Shown: positions 26,322-36,154, counted from the first letter of the stretch. The stretch is 64,000 nt of DNA from Pedobacter sp. Leaf216 (GCF_001421515.1 NZ_LMKM01000035.1:86943-150942); one strand, 5' to 3'. Numbers and translations: made by a program. Notes: generated by a model not told the origin, from the sequence alone.

Positions 26322-28916
26322 ATGGCAGAAGATTTAGAAAATCAGCAGAACGACAAAATCATTCAAATTAATATAGAGGAGCAGATGAAATCGGCCTACA
26401 TTGATTATTCAATGTCGGTAATCGTATCGAGGGCTTTGCCTGATGTACGCGATGGATTAAAACCGGTACACCGCCGTGTTTTATATGGTATGCTCGATCT
26501 TGGTGTAACCAGTAATAAACCCCATAAAAAATCTGCCCGTATTGTAGGGGAGGTTTTGGGTAAATATCACCCGCATGGTGATGCATCTGTTTATTTTACC
26601 ATGGTTCGTATGGCTCAGGATTGGAGCTTGCGTTATCCGATGGTAGATGGACAGGGAAACTTTGGTCACATTGATGGCGACTCTCCGGCTGCAATGCGTT
26701 ATACTGAGGCACGTTTTTCTAAAATTGCTGAAGAAATGCTTGCCGATATCAATAAAGATACTGTAGATTTTCAGTTAAACTTTGATGATACCTTACAGGA
26801 GCCAACTGTTTTACCTGCAAAAATTCCTAACTTATTGGTTAACGGATCATCAGGTATTGCTGTAGGTATGGCCACCAACATGGCACCACACAATTTAACA
26901 GAAGTAATTGATGGTGTTGTAAATTATATTGATAATAGAGATATCACTATCGAGGAACTGATGAAGTTTGTAAAAGCCCCTGATTTCCCTACAGGTGGTA
27001 TTATTTACGGTTATACAGGTGTTAAAGAAGCTTTTGAAACCGGGCGTGGCCGTATTGTAATGCGTGCAAAAGCCGAAATCGAAAGCATTAAGGAACGCGA
27101 AGTAATTATTGTTACTGAAATTCCTTACCAGGTTAACAAAGCACAAATGATTGAGCGTACTGCTGAGTTGGTTGGCGAGAAAAAACTGGAAGGGATTTCT
27201 AACATTAAAGATGAATCCAATAAAGATGGTATCCGCATTGTTTACGAAATTAAACGCGATGCAAACGCCTCTATCGTTTTAAACAACTTATATAAGTATA
27301 CTGCTTTACAAACATCTTTCAGTGTAAATAATATTGCATTGGTAAAAGGCCGTCCGCAAATGCTAAATCTAAAGGATTTAATTGTGCATTTTGTAGATCA
27401 CCGCCATGATGTTATTGTTCGCCGTACCCGTTACGAATTATCAGAAGCCGAAAAACGTGCACACATTTTAGAAGGTTATTTAATTGCTTTAGATCATTTA
27501 GATGAAGTTATTAAATTAATCCGTGCTTCCGAAACACCAGAAGATGCCCGTTTAGGCTTAATGGAAAAATTCGGATTGAGCGATATTCAGGCCCGTGCAA
27601 TTCTGGATATGACGCTTCGTCGTTTAACAGGACTAGAGCGTGATAAGATCAAAGAAGAGTATGCTGAGTTAATGAAAACCATCGAACATTTAAAATCTAT
27701 CTTGGCTGATGAAGGTTTGCGTATGCAGATCATCAAAGATGAGTTAGCAGAAATCCGCCAGAAGTTTGGAGATGAGCGTAGAACAACTATCGTTCACTCG
27801 GCTGAGGATATGAGCATGGAAGATTTCATCGATGATGAAGAGGTGGTAATCACGATTTCTCACGAAGGTTATGTTAAACGTACACCAGCAACCGAATTCA
27901 GGGCACAGGGTAGAGGTGGTAAAGGATCAAAAGGCAGTACTTCAAGAAATGAAGATTTTATTGAGCACATGCTCGTGGCTACCAACCATAACTATATGTT
28001 GTTCTTTACTGAGGCAGGAAGATGTTTCTGGTTGAGGGTTTACGAAATTCCGGAAGGTTCAAGAACCAGTAAAGGAAGAGCGATCCAGAACATCATCAAC
28101 ATTCCGAAAGAAGAGAAAATCAAAGCGTATATTAAAGTTAAAAACTTAAAAGACCAGGAGTATTTAGAGAACAATTTCATCATTATGTGTACTAAAAAAG
28201 GTACCATAAAGAAAACTTCTCTTGAGGCTTATTCACGTCCGCGGGTAAATGGTATTAACGCCATTAACATTAATGATGGCGATGTATTATTGGAAGCATG
28301 CTTAACCAATGGCGAAAGTGAGATTGTAATGGCTTTAAGATCAGGTAGGGCAATCCGTTTCAATGAAAAAACCGTTCGTCCGATGGGAAGAACAGCAACT
28401 GGAGTGCGTGGTGTAAGGCTTGCACACGATCAGGATGAAGTTGTTGGCATGATTGCTGTAAACAATCCTGAAGTTACGGTGTTAGTAGTATCAGAAAAAG
28501 GTTATGGTAAACGTACCGATATTGAAGATTACCGTGTAACCAACCGTGGAGGTAAAGGGGTAAAAACAATTAATGTTACTGAAAAAACCGGACAATTAGT
28601 TTCGATTAAAGACGTTACTGATAGCGAAGATTTGATGATCATTAACCGTTCGGGCATTGTAATCCGGATTCCTGTTTCAGCTTTAAGGGTAATGGGCCGC
28701 GCCACACAAGGTGTTCGCCTGATATCATTAAAAGGTGATGATGAAATTGCTTCGGTAACGAAGATTGATCATGAAGAGGATGAGGAAGAAACAGTAGATT
28801 TAGCAGATGTTGTGGTTACTGACGGAGAAGAAATTGAAGCCGATACAACTCCTGAAGCTGAAGATGCTGACGAAGAAGAAGGTGATTCAGATAACGAAAC
28901 GGAAGAAGAAAATTAA
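26322..28916 (+). CDS. gyrA: DNA gyrase subunit A
   Basis: This 864-residue subunit breaks and rejoins DNA in the A2B2 gyrase. The catalytic tyrosine is Y127 (AAMRYTE). The winged-helix quinolone region reads HPHGDASVYF (83-92), and the GyrA-box equivalent QGRGGKG (about residue 530) starts the DNA-wrapping C-terminal beta-pinwheel. The last 45 residues are strongly acidic. The residue equivalent to E. coli S83 is alanine (A88), and F92 stands in place of D87; F is usual in Bacteroidota. A TPR protein gene follows after 26 bp. Confidence 0.97.
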   Translation: MAEDLENQQNDKIIQINIEEQMKSAYIDYSMSVIVSRALPDVRDGLKPVHRRVLYGMLDLGVTSNKPHKKSARIVGEVLGKYHPHGDASVYFTMVRMAQDWSLRYPMVDGQGNFGHIDGDSPAAMRYTEARFSKIAEEMLADINKDTVDFQLNFDDTLQEPTVLPAKIPNLLVNGSSGIAVGMATNMAPHNLTEVIDGVVNYIDNRDITIEELMKFVKAPDFPTGGIIYGYTGVKEAFETGRGRIVMRAKAEIESIKEREVIIVTEIPYQVNKAQMIERTAELVGEKKLEGISNIKDESNKDGIRIVYEIKRDANASIVLNNLYKYTALQTSFSVNNIALVKGRPQMLNLKDLIVHFVDHRHDVIVRRTRYELSEAEKRAHILEGYLIALDHLDEVIKLIRASETPEDARLGLMEKFGLSDIQARAILDMTLRRLTGLERDKIKEEYAELMKTIEHLKSILADEGLRMQIIKDELAEIRQKFGDERRTTIVHSAEDMSMEDFIDDEEVVITISHEGYVKRTPATEFRAQGRGGKGSKGSTSRNEDFIEHMLVATNHNYMLFFTEAGRCFWLRVYEIPEGSRTSKGRAIQNIINIPKEEKIKAYIKVKNLKDQEYLENNFIIMCTKKGTIKKTSLEAYSRPRVNGINAININDGDVLLEACLTNGESEIVMALRSGRAIRFNEKTVRPMGRTATGVRGVRLAHDQDEVVGMIAVNNPEVTVLVVSEKGYGKRTDIEDYRVTNRGGKGVKTINVTEKTGQLVSIKDVTDSEDLMIINRSGIVIRIPVSALRVMGRATQGVRLISLKGDDEIASVTKIDHEEDEEETVDLADVVVTDGEEIEADTTPEAEDADEEEGDSDNETEEEN

Positions 28917-28942
28917 TTAAAATTAAGATTAGAATAAAAATT

Positions 28943-30031
28943 ATGAAAAGAGTATTTCTAAGTATAGTTCTAGCAGGTGCGGTGAGCTCTGCATTTGCTC
29001 AGAAAAGTGAAGTAACCGCGGCGAAAAACGACTGGGGTTTATTCCAGCTAACTTCTTCAAGTGCATCAACACCGTTGGCAAAAAAGCTTGAATCTTTAGC
29101 AAAAGGATTGGCACATACAGATAAAGCCATTGCTGATGAAAAATCTAAAGTAATGCCTGAGGCATGGAGTTATCGTGCTTTATTTGCTTCTTCTACAGCT
29201 ATTTTAGATTCAACAAGTACAGCAAATGCTGATAAAAACTTAAAAATTGCTCAGGAAGCAGTTGTTGAAGCCAAAAAATTAGATACAAAAGGAGGTGAAA
29301 AAGAAAACATCACTTTAGCTGAAACCAATATTAGCAATGCCGTAAGAAATGGTGGTGTAATTGCTTATAATAAAAAGGATTACAAAACTGCTTACGAAAA
29401 ATTTGTTGCAGCAACGTTAATCAATCCTAACGATACAGCAATGTATTTAAATGCAGGTATCGCAGCTAGAAACATTGAAGATTATCCTAACATGATTACT
29501 CAATTTAAAAAAGTAATCTCGTTAAATTCACCTCAGTCTAAAGATCTTTACTCTGAAATTATTAATGCTAATTTGAGCAAACAGAAAGATACAACTGCAG
29601 CATTGGCAACGATTAAAGAAGCAACCGCTAAATTTCCTGACAATGCTGAGTGGATCAAAACTGAAACCCAGATTTATATTAATAGGGGTGATGCGGCAAA
29701 ATCTGAGCAGATGTTAAATGCTTTGGCAGCAAAAGAGCCAAATAACCCTAATTATCAGGTTTTATTGGGAAATATTTATTTTACGCAAGCTTTGAAATTA
29801 CAAGCAGACCGTAATAAAATCGATCCTAAAAAAGTAAAAGAATTTAATGAAGTTACCGGTAAAATGAATGCTTTATTAGATAAATCTCTTCCTTTTTATA
29901 AAAAAGCCTTAGAGGTTGATGCTAAAAACCAAGGTGCATTGGAAACGTTAAAAACGATCTATGCATTTAGAAATGATACTAAAAATTATGATGACATTAA
30001 AAAACGTTTAGACGCTTTACCTAAGCAATAA
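28943..30031 (+). CDS. Secreted TPR-repeat protein
   Basis: The 362-residue protein has a Sec signal peptide (1-19, ending SSAFAQ) and several tetratricopeptide repeats (about 125-260 and 290-350; for example AYNKKDYKTAYEKFVAATLINPND and MYLNAGIAARNIEDYP). It is periplasmic or outer-membrane facing by prediction. It begins 26 bp after gyrA and ends at the terminator at 30049-30086, so it is probably cotranscribed with gyrA. The next gene is a paralogue with the same start pattern (AQKSxxxxAxN). Function unknown; TPR proteins usually scaffold complexes. Confidence 0.8.
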   Translation: MKRVFLSIVLAGAVSSAFAQKSEVTAAKNDWGLFQLTSSSASTPLAKKLESLAKGLAHTDKAIADEKSKVMPEAWSYRALFASSTAILDSTSTANADKNLKIAQEAVVEAKKLDTKGGEKENITLAETNISNAVRNGGVIAYNKKDYKTAYEKFVAATLINPNDTAMYLNAGIAARNIEDYPNMITQFKKVISLNSPQSKDLYSEIINANLSKQKDTTAALATIKEATAKFPDNAEWIKTETQIYINRGDAAKSEQMLNALAAKEPNNPNYQVLLGNIYFTQALKLQADRNKIDPKKVKEFNEVTGKMNALLDKSLPFYKKALEVDAKNQGALETLKTIYAFRNDTKNYDDIKKRLDALPKQ

Positions 30032-30048
30032 TTATTCATCATCGATTT

Positions 30049-30086
30049 AAAAAAAGAGCCCTGAAATTTCGGGGCTCTTTTTTTTA
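30049..30086 (+). terminator. Intrinsic terminator after the gyrA-TPR unit
   Basis: An A run, then the stem AAAAAGAGCCC paired with GGGCTCTTTTT, and a following run of T residues. It separates the two TPR paralogues into different transcripts. Confidence 0.88.
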
Positions 30087-30132
30087 TGTTTATTTTTATC
30101 AATTATTACGGTTTTACAACATTGTTCAAATT

Positions 30133-31278
30133 ATGCAAAATTGCCTTAAACTATCATTGACCGCTTTAATTTTCGTCTCTTTTAATGCTATGGCTCAAAA
30201 AAGCCAGATTCTTATTGCCAGAAATTCAGTTGGTAAGCTTCAGGCATCAATCGCGAATAAAGAAGATGAAAAAAAGCAATTGTCGATTATTACAGAAGGC
30301 TTAAAAGCAATAGAATCAGCAGAAAAAGATAATAAAACCAAAAATTGGGGCGAAACCTGGTCTATAAAATCTTATTTAACATCTTTTGCTTCTTTAATAG
30401 ATAATGATCCGAATAATGCGAACAAATTTTATGATGCGGCTATTGAAGCGGTAACAAAAGCAAAATCTTTAGACCGTTATGATGACAATGGAGGCCTAAT
30501 TAAAGCATCAGATCATAATATTCTGATAAAAAAACAGGATAAAGGCAATGAAGCTTACTTCAATAATGATTTTAAAGAAGCTTATGCAGATTTAAAAGAA
30601 GTTTGTGATAATTTCCCAGCAGATACCACATTAGCTTTAAATACCGCAATTTGCGCGCTGAATATTCAGGCTTATGATGAATCTTTAACGTATTTTAAAA
30701 GGGCAAAAGAAAATGGCATCAGAAATCCATCTGTTTTCCAAAAGATGGCACAGATGTATGTCGTAAAATCTGAAAACGAAACTGCAATTAAAACTTTAGA
30801 AGATGGTTTGGTGCTAAATCCTTTCAACCGTTTTTTAACCAATGATTACATCAATTTATTATTGGATACCGAAAACTATAACAAAGCACAAGGTTTAATT
30901 GAAAATAACCTTAAAGTTGAGAAGGGAAGCAAATTGCTTTATTTTCTGTATGGTTACCTGCAACAAGTTGGAGGAAACAATTCTACAGCGATTTTAGCTT
31001 ACGACAAAGCATTATCTACCGATCAGAACTATTTTGATGCTTTGTATCAGTTGAGTTTAGCTTATATCAATACAGCGAACGAAACTTTGAGTAAAAACGA
31101 CGCTGATAAAAATGAAAAATATAAAGGCCTGATTGATCGTGCACAATTTGCTTTACAGCGTGCAAATGAAATTAATCCTAATGATAAAAAAACCGTACAG
31201 TTGCTAATCGATATTTACGCCAAAAAAGGAGCGACAAATAAAGTACAGGAACTTAACCGCAGGCTTCAAGAATTATAA
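30133..31278 (+). CDS. Secreted TPR-repeat protein, paralogue of the preceding gene
   Basis: The 381-residue protein has a signal peptide (1-21, ending FNAMAQ) and TPR units over about 130-375 (for example GNEAYFNNDFKEAYADLKEV and ALNIQAYDESLTYFKRA). Its mature N-terminus KSQILIARNSVGKL mirrors that of the previous protein (KSEVTAAKNDWGL), which indicates tandem duplication and divergence. It has its own transcript after the terminator. Role unknown, predicted periplasmic. Confidence 0.78.
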   Translation: MQNCLKLSLTALIFVSFNAMAQKSQILIARNSVGKLQASIANKEDEKKQLSIITEGLKAIESAEKDNKTKNWGETWSIKSYLTSFASLIDNDPNNANKFYDAAIEAVTKAKSLDRYDDNGGLIKASDHNILIKKQDKGNEAYFNNDFKEAYADLKEVCDNFPADTTLALNTAICALNIQAYDESLTYFKRAKENGIRNPSVFQKMAQMYVVKSENETAIKTLEDGLVLNPFNRFLTNDYINLLLDTENYNKAQGLIENNLKVEKGSKLLYFLYGYLQQVGGNNSTAILAYDKALSTDQNYFDALYQLSLAYINTANETLSKNDADKNEKYKGLIDRAQFALQRANEINPNDKKTVQLLIDIYAKKGATNKVQELNRRLQEL

Positions 31279-31432
31279 TTTATCGAGTGATTTTTTAGGA
31301 AAGGAGTGGTAAAAGAAATATCAACTTAACATAATATTAATTATAAGACAAATAGTAAATAGTGCTATTGCTTTGATTTATATGGTTATTTGTATATTTA
31401 ATGCTGTTGATCCGTTGTTTATTCTAACTATT

Positions 31433-32671
31433 ATGCAAAACTTACTGCTTAAGATAAATTCCTCAAGAATTTTGAATTATTTTAAATTCGTGTGTGTATG
31501 CGTAATTCTACTTTTTTCATTTAAAACAAATGCTCAAAAAGTGGAACAAATTAAATCTGATCAGGGTGAAATTGTAACAATGTATTCCGATATTCTTAAG
31601 GAAGACCGAAAGATTTTGATCTACACGCCAAAAGATTCAATAAATTCTGAGAAACGATATCCTGTAATCTATGTTCTGGATGCCGATAATCATTTCGCCC
31701 AAATGGTAGAATATTCTAAATACCTCAGTCGGCAAGATGTGTATGTTATCCCGCCAATGATTGTTGTAGGAATAACAAATACAAATCGTGTTCGTGATCT
31801 CACACCGTCAAAAAGCAATTTCGACTATTCTGGTAAACCAGATACCACCCTTAATGCACCTTATAAGAATAGCGGAGGAAATGAATTTTTTTTTCAATTT
31901 ATTCAGAAAGAACTCCTGCCCTATGTTAATTCGAATTATAAAATTCAACCTTACCGCATTTTAGCAGGACATTCATTTGGTGGTCTGACGGCTATCAATT
32001 GTCTGATTAATTATCCGGATATGTTCAACGCATATATTGCCGTGAGCCCATCCTTCTGGTGGGATCAGAAATTTCTTCTCAAACTCGCTGATAAAAAACT
32101 GAAAGCAGGATCATCTTTATCGAAAACGCTTTTTTTTAGCGATGGAAATGAAGGTTCTTCACCAGAATCACCTTTTCATAAAGATGTTTTAAAGTTTGAT
32201 TCCCTACTCAAAAGCCGTAGCATAAAAGGATTAAATTTCGAATATACGAGCTATCCTATGGAGAGCCATATGACTGTTCCTATTAAAACATACTATGACG
32301 GACTTCGATTTGTATATCATCAATGGGCTCTTCCTCCTGTAAGTGATGAAAAGATAAATTCAGAGATTATTATGAAACATTATAAAGGATTGTCGCAAAG
32401 GTTTGGTTATCCAATTTTGCCTGATGAAGCATATTTCAACGGCTTGGCGCAATGGTTGGTGAAAAGTCCGACAACCATAAATAATGGCATAAAGATATTG
32501 GAAATGAATACAGTAAATTATCCATCCTCTTCAAGAGCTTTTATGTCTTTGGGAGCAGCATACACAATGAAAGGAGAAAAGCAAAAAGCCATCGCTTTGT
32601 ACAAAAAGGCCAGTGAATTGAATCCCACTTCAAATGAAATTAAATTACGCTTGCAGGATTTACAGAAATAA
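31433..32671 (+). CDS. Secreted alpha/beta-hydrolase (enterochelin-esterase type) with C-terminal TPR
   Basis: This protein of about 412 residues starts at the ATG at 31433, which places a signal peptide (ending FKTNAQ) at its N-terminus. The esterase domain (about 40-290) has the D/YbbA-like opening KRYPVIYVLDADNHF, the nucleophile elbow GHSFGG, and a late histidine in MESHMT. The last 90 residues form TPR-like helices (AFMSLGAAYTMKGEKQKAIALYKKASELNP). The fold matches esterase D/Fes-like hydrolases, which cleave siderophores or sugar esters. The substrate is unknown. It lies 8 bp before the endonuclease V gene. Confidence 0.82.
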   Translation: MQNLLLKINSSRILNYFKFVCVCVILLFSFKTNAQKVEQIKSDQGEIVTMYSDILKEDRKILIYTPKDSINSEKRYPVIYVLDADNHFAQMVEYSKYLSRQDVYVIPPMIVVGITNTNRVRDLTPSKSNFDYSGKPDTTLNAPYKNSGGNEFFFQFIQKELLPYVNSNYKIQPYRILAGHSFGGLTAINCLINYPDMFNAYIAVSPSFWWDQKFLLKLADKKLKAGSSLSKTLFFSDGNEGSSPESPFHKDVLKFDSLLKSRSIKGLNFEYTSYPMESHMTVPIKTYYDGLRFVYHQWALPPVSDEKINSEIIMKHYKGLSQRFGYPILPDEAYFNGLAQWLVKSPTTINNGIKILEMNTVNYPSSSRAFMSLGAAYTMKGEKQKAIALYKKASELNPTSNEIKLRLQDLQK

Positions 32672-32679
32672 GATATCCC

Positions 32680-33378
32680 ATGTACGATCACTACAGCTTT
32701 GAAGATGCTACCGCATATCAAAATGAATTAGCTAAACAATTAAAGTTTCAGCCGATCGATAAAATTGAAACCATTGCCGGTGCAGATATTTCTTTCAATA
32801 AAAACAGTACAACCATGTACGCTGGAATTGTGATCTTAAGTTATCCGGAAATGATTTTGAAATCTTTTGCTATAGATACTTTTGAAACAAATTTTCCTTA
32901 TAAAGCTGGATTTTTAGGTTTTAAGGAAGTTCCGGCGTTAATAAAAGTTTGGACCTTGATAAATGATAAGCCCGATGTTGTTGTATTGGATGGTAACGGA
33001 ATTTTGCATCCACGCCGCATGGGTGTTGCTTCACATTTTGGAATTTTAGCAAATCAGGCTTCAATTGGTTGCGCTAAAAGCCTTTTGCATGGCGAAAACC
33101 ATGTTCCGGAAAATAAGAAATTAAGCACTGCTAAAATCATCAGTCATGGTGAAACCTTAGGTTTTGCATTGCGTACAAAAATTAATTGCGAATCCGTGTA
33201 TGTTTCTGCCGGTCATTTAATTACGGCTGAACAAGGTTTGGAAATTATGAAAAATAGCGTTGGGAATTATCGAATTCCTGAGCCAACGCGTATGGCACAC
33301 AACATTGTAAATGATTTTCGCATTGGGAAATTAAAACCTGGTTTTCATAAGGTATCGGCACCGCTGACTTTATTTTGA
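32680..33378 (+). CDS. nfi: Endonuclease V (deoxyinosine repair)
   Basis: This 232-residue repair nuclease nicks DNA one base 3' of deoxyinosine. Motifs seen are the metal-binding GADISFN, the strand VVVLDGNGILHPRRMGVASHFG (catalytic Asp and the conserved PRR region), and SAGHLI near the C-terminus. Length and motif order match bacterial EndoV. Its start lies 8 bp after the esterase gene, so the two may be cotranscribed. It is convergent with hemF, with 2 bp between the stop codons. Confidence 0.93.
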   Translation: MYDHYSFEDATAYQNELAKQLKFQPIDKIETIAGADISFNKNSTTMYAGIVILSYPEMILKSFAIDTFETNFPYKAGFLGFKEVPALIKVWTLINDKPDVVVLDGNGILHPRRMGVASHFGILANQASIGCAKSLLHGENHVPENKKLSTAKIISHGETLGFALRTKINCESVYVSAGHLITAEQGLEIMKNSVGNYRIPEPTRMAHNIVNDFRIGKLKPGFHKVSAPLTLF

Positions 33379-33380
33379 TC

Positions 33381-34274
33381 CTAAATCCAATTAATTCCTT
33401 TTTTTAGCAGTTGCTGGGTTTTATATTCATCAGAATTGATCTCAGGCTGAACATTATAGCCCCAGTTGGCCTGTGGAGGTAAACTCATTAAAATAGATTC
33501 TATCCGGCCGTTGGTTTCTAATCCGAATTTGGTCCCCGAATCGTAAACTAAATTAAACTCAACATAACGGCTACGGCGTTGATATTGCCATTCTTTCTGT
33601 GCCTCGGTAAATTCTTTATCACGGTTCCGGTCAATCAGTTCTGTATAAATAGGTAGAAATGTTTCACCAATATTTGCAGAGAAATCTAAAATCTGTTCCC
33701 AGCTTAGGTTTGTGTTTTCTGGTTTTAGTCGGTCGTAAAAAATCCCACCAATTCCACGGGTTTCTTCACGGTGTTTAATAAAGAAATAATCGTCGGCGTG
33801 CGTTTTAAATTTCGAATAAAAATCAGTGCTGAAATCGTCGCAAGCTTGCTTTAGTTTATGGTGAAAAAAGCGGGCATCATTTTCAAACACATAATGTGGC
33901 GTTAAATCTATTCCACCACCAAACCAACGTGTTTCTTCATTCAATTCGAAATAGCGGATGTTCATGTGAATAATCGGAACCAATGGATGATTCGGATGAA
34001 TTACAATCGAAACACCAGTTGCAAAAAAATCATCTTCAGTAACATTAAAAGCTTTTTTTACTGATTCGGGCAGTTTACCATAAACTGCAGAAAAATTTAC
34101 ACCACCTTTTTCAATAATTGCTCCTTTTTGCATAATCCGCGTACGGCCGCCTCCCCCACCGGTTCGCTCCCAAAGTTCCTCTTCAAATTTACCCTTGCCA
34201 TCGGCAATTTCCAATCCCCTGCAAATTTCATCCTGTATTTGCTTATAACGCGCTGCTACTTCTTCTTTGAACAT
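33381..34274 (-). CDS. hemF: Oxygen-dependent coproporphyrinogen III oxidase
   Basis: This enzyme (297 residues from the ATG at 34274) makes protoporphyrinogen IX in aerobic haem synthesis. Family blocks seen are GGGGGRTRIM, GVNFSAVYG, HMNIRYFEL, WFGGGIDLTP, KHREETRGIGGIFYD and the tail YVEFNLVYDSGTKFGL. A start at 34295 would add seven residues, but a TAAATTTG promoter element lies one base before it, so the message would begin downstream of that codon. I therefore prefer MFKEEV. Confidence 0.93.
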   Translation of the reverse strand: MFKEEVAARYKQIQDEICRGLEIADGKGKFEEELWERTGGGGGRTRIMQKGAIIEKGGVNFSAVYGKLPESVKKAFNVTEDDFFATGVSIVIHPNHPLVPIIHMNIRYFELNEETRWFGGGIDLTPHYVFENDARFFHHKLKQACDDFSTDFYSKFKTHADDYFFIKHREETRGIGGIFYDRLKPENTNLSWEQILDFSANIGETFLPIYTELIDRNRDKEFTEAQKEWQYQRRSRYVEFNLVYDSGTKFGLETNGRIESILMSLPPQANWGYNVQPEINSDEYKTQQLLKKGINWI

Positions 34275-34296
34275 GATGGCTCCTTCTATTTCCATA

Positions 34297-34304
34297 CAAA
34301 TTTA
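34297..34304 (-). promoter_or_regulatory. Candidate -7 element of hemF
   Basis: On the minus strand this reads TAAATTTG, a perfect TAnnTTTG match. Its position favours the start codon at 34274 over the one at 34295. Confidence 0.45.
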
Positions 34305-34376
34305 AGGCTATTAAAGCAGCTATATTGATTTATGTTTAGATAGTACATTTTATTGACATTGGTTATGGCGGAACTA

Positions 34377-35609
34377 TTATTCTTCTAAATAATTGAGATC
34401 TTTATTAAAGCTTTCTTTCAAATAAGAAACTGAAATCATAGCAATAACTGTTACAATACCCATTACGATAAATGCAGCTGAGACTATGCTGTAATGGTGA
34501 ACAAAAAATTCGAATACGAATGTGATTGGAATTAAGGCCCCGCGTACAAAGTTTGGAGCTGTTGTGGTTACGGTAGAACGGATATTTGTGCCAAACTGCT
34601 CAGCAGCGATGGTTACAAAAGTTGCCCAATAGCCAACGGCAAATCCCATAAACAAACAAATTAAGATAAATGTGCTTTCAGTTAAACCTGTGCTGGTAAG
34701 GTATATAATGACGGTAACCACAGAGAGACTTTGGAAAATTAATACCGTTTTTTTTCTTGACTTTAATACCTGTGCTAAAAAGCCACAAACCACATCACCA
34801 ATGGCAATTCCGAAATAGGTATACATAATACCTGTACCTGCATTAAGTAAATCTTTCGCCCCAAGTGCTTTTCCTATTTCTGGCGATTGGGTTACTAAAA
34901 TGCCTACAATAAACCAAAGTGGAAGACCTAAGCAAATACAGGCGAGATATTTTAAAAACCGTTTTCGATCAGAAAAAAGCATAAAAAAATTGCCTTTAGA
35001 AACTTCAGTACTTTGTTCGGCGTGTTTAAACATGCCCGATTCGAAGGTGCCTACACGCAAAAGCAATAATAAAAGGCCCATGCCCCCTCCCACAAAATAA
35101 GAGGTTTGCCAGGTGAAATGTTTGCCAATGGTAGCTGCTGCTGCTGCACCTAATAAGCCAATCCCCGCAACAACCATTGTTCCGTAACCACGTTTTTCTT
35201 TATCCATAGTTTCGGTAACCAGTGTAATTCCAGCACCTAGCTCTCCTGCAAGGCCAATACCAGCTATGAGTCTGATAATGGCGTAAGTATGAACATCGGT
35301 TGCGAAACCATTGGCAATATTAGCAACAGAATACATTAAAATTGAACCAAACAGCACTTTAATTCTTCCAAATTTATCGCCAATAATGCCCCATATTAAT
35401 CCTCCGATCAATAATCCGAACATTTGCATGTTGATTACATATTCGCCTTCAGTACGCATGTGTTCTGCGGAAACACCGATATCTGTAAAGCTTTTTAAAC
35501 GTACAACAGAGAATAAAACGAGATCGTAAATGTCAACGAAGTAACCCAGAGCGGCTACAATGACTAAGAAAATGACATTACGGTTGTTGGTTTTGGCTTG
35601 AGGATCCAT
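34377..35609 (-). CDS. MFS transporter (MHS/AAHS-like organic acid or sugar symporter)
   Basis: This 410-residue protein has 12 predicted transmembrane helices. TM1 carries the acidic pair in GYFVDIYDLVLF, seen in metabolite:H+ and aromatic-acid symporters. Motif A is GIIGDKFGRIKVLF, and TM4-5 has the ARLIAGIGLAGELGAGITL pattern of sugar-porter-like subfamilies. The likely substrate is an organic acid, but sequence does not settle it. It is monocistronic, between hemF and a small lipoprotein gene. Confidence 0.83.
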   Translation of the reverse strand: MDPQAKTNNRNVIFLVIVAALGYFVDIYDLVLFSVVRLKSFTDIGVSAEHMRTEGEYVINMQMFGLLIGGLIWGIIGDKFGRIKVLFGSILMYSVANIANGFATDVHTYAIIRLIAGIGLAGELGAGITLVTETMDKEKRGYGTMVVAGIGLLGAAAAATIGKHFTWQTSYFVGGGMGLLLLLLRVGTFESGMFKHAEQSTEVSKGNFFMLFSDRKRFLKYLACICLGLPLWFIVGILVTQSPEIGKALGAKDLLNAGTGIMYTYFGIAIGDVVCGFLAQVLKSRKKTVLIFQSLSVVTVIIYLTSTGLTESTFILICLFMGFAVGYWATFVTIAAEQFGTNIRSTVTTTAPNFVRGALIPITFVFEFFVHHYSIVSAAFIVMGIVTVIAMISVSYLKESFNKDLNYLEE

Positions 35610-35674
35610 TTAATATTTGGTTTAAAGGCTGAAAGTACACAATAACCCAAATATTTGAAATAGATTTTATAAAA

Positions 35675-35708
35675 ATAAAAGCCACTCTATTTCTGGAGTG
35701 GCTTTTAT
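35675..35708 (-). terminator. Intrinsic terminator after the small lipoprotein gene
   Basis: A 13-bp stem ATAAAAGCCACTC/GAGTGGCTTTTAT with an 8-base loop begins 5 bp past the stop codon of the gene ending at 35713. T-rich sequence follows on the minus strand. Confidence 0.75.
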
Positions 35709-35712
35709 CATC

Positions 35713-35937
35713 CTACATTGGAGGATTTTTTTTAGTAGTATCAGGTGGCATTTTTGTTGTGGTATCAGGCATTTTTTTCGATGCTGTGTCAGTCATCGTC
35801 TTTGTGCTGTCCATTACTTTTGAAGAATCCGTCATTGTACTGTCTGAAGAACCAGCCATATTTTTTGACGAATTGCATGCTGAAGTGGCTATCATAAGAG
35901 AACCCGCGAAAGCAAGACTTAAGATTATTTTTTTCAT
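35713..35937 (-). CDS. Small secreted lipoprotein-like protein of low complexity
   Basis: The 74-residue product has a signal sequence ending ATSAC, a near-lipobox with C21 as possible lipidation site. The mature part is almost only S, T, D, K, M and P, in repeats such as DSSKVMDSTKTMTD and MPDTTTKMPPDTTKK. It is probably a short surface or periplasmic peptide. It has a strong terminator, which supports expression. No known domain. Confidence 0.65.
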   Translation of the reverse strand: MKKIILSLAFAGSLMIATSACNSSKNMAGSSDSTMTDSSKVMDSTKTMTDTASKKMPDTTTKMPPDTTKKNPPM

Positions 35938-36154
35938 AGTTTTTTATTGTTATCTATCAACCAAACAACAATGCAATCATTTGGTTTTAATTTTTTTACT
36001 TCTTGTTGACTATTTTAATTCAATATCACTCGTTAATTAGTTCGCGAAGGTGAATGCCAGCTATAATAACATTCAACGCTTAATTACCAAAATATTACCA
36101 AATCAAGCGGTGTAAAACTTTAAAAGGTGGCAAAACTTTCTGATATTAGTAAGT

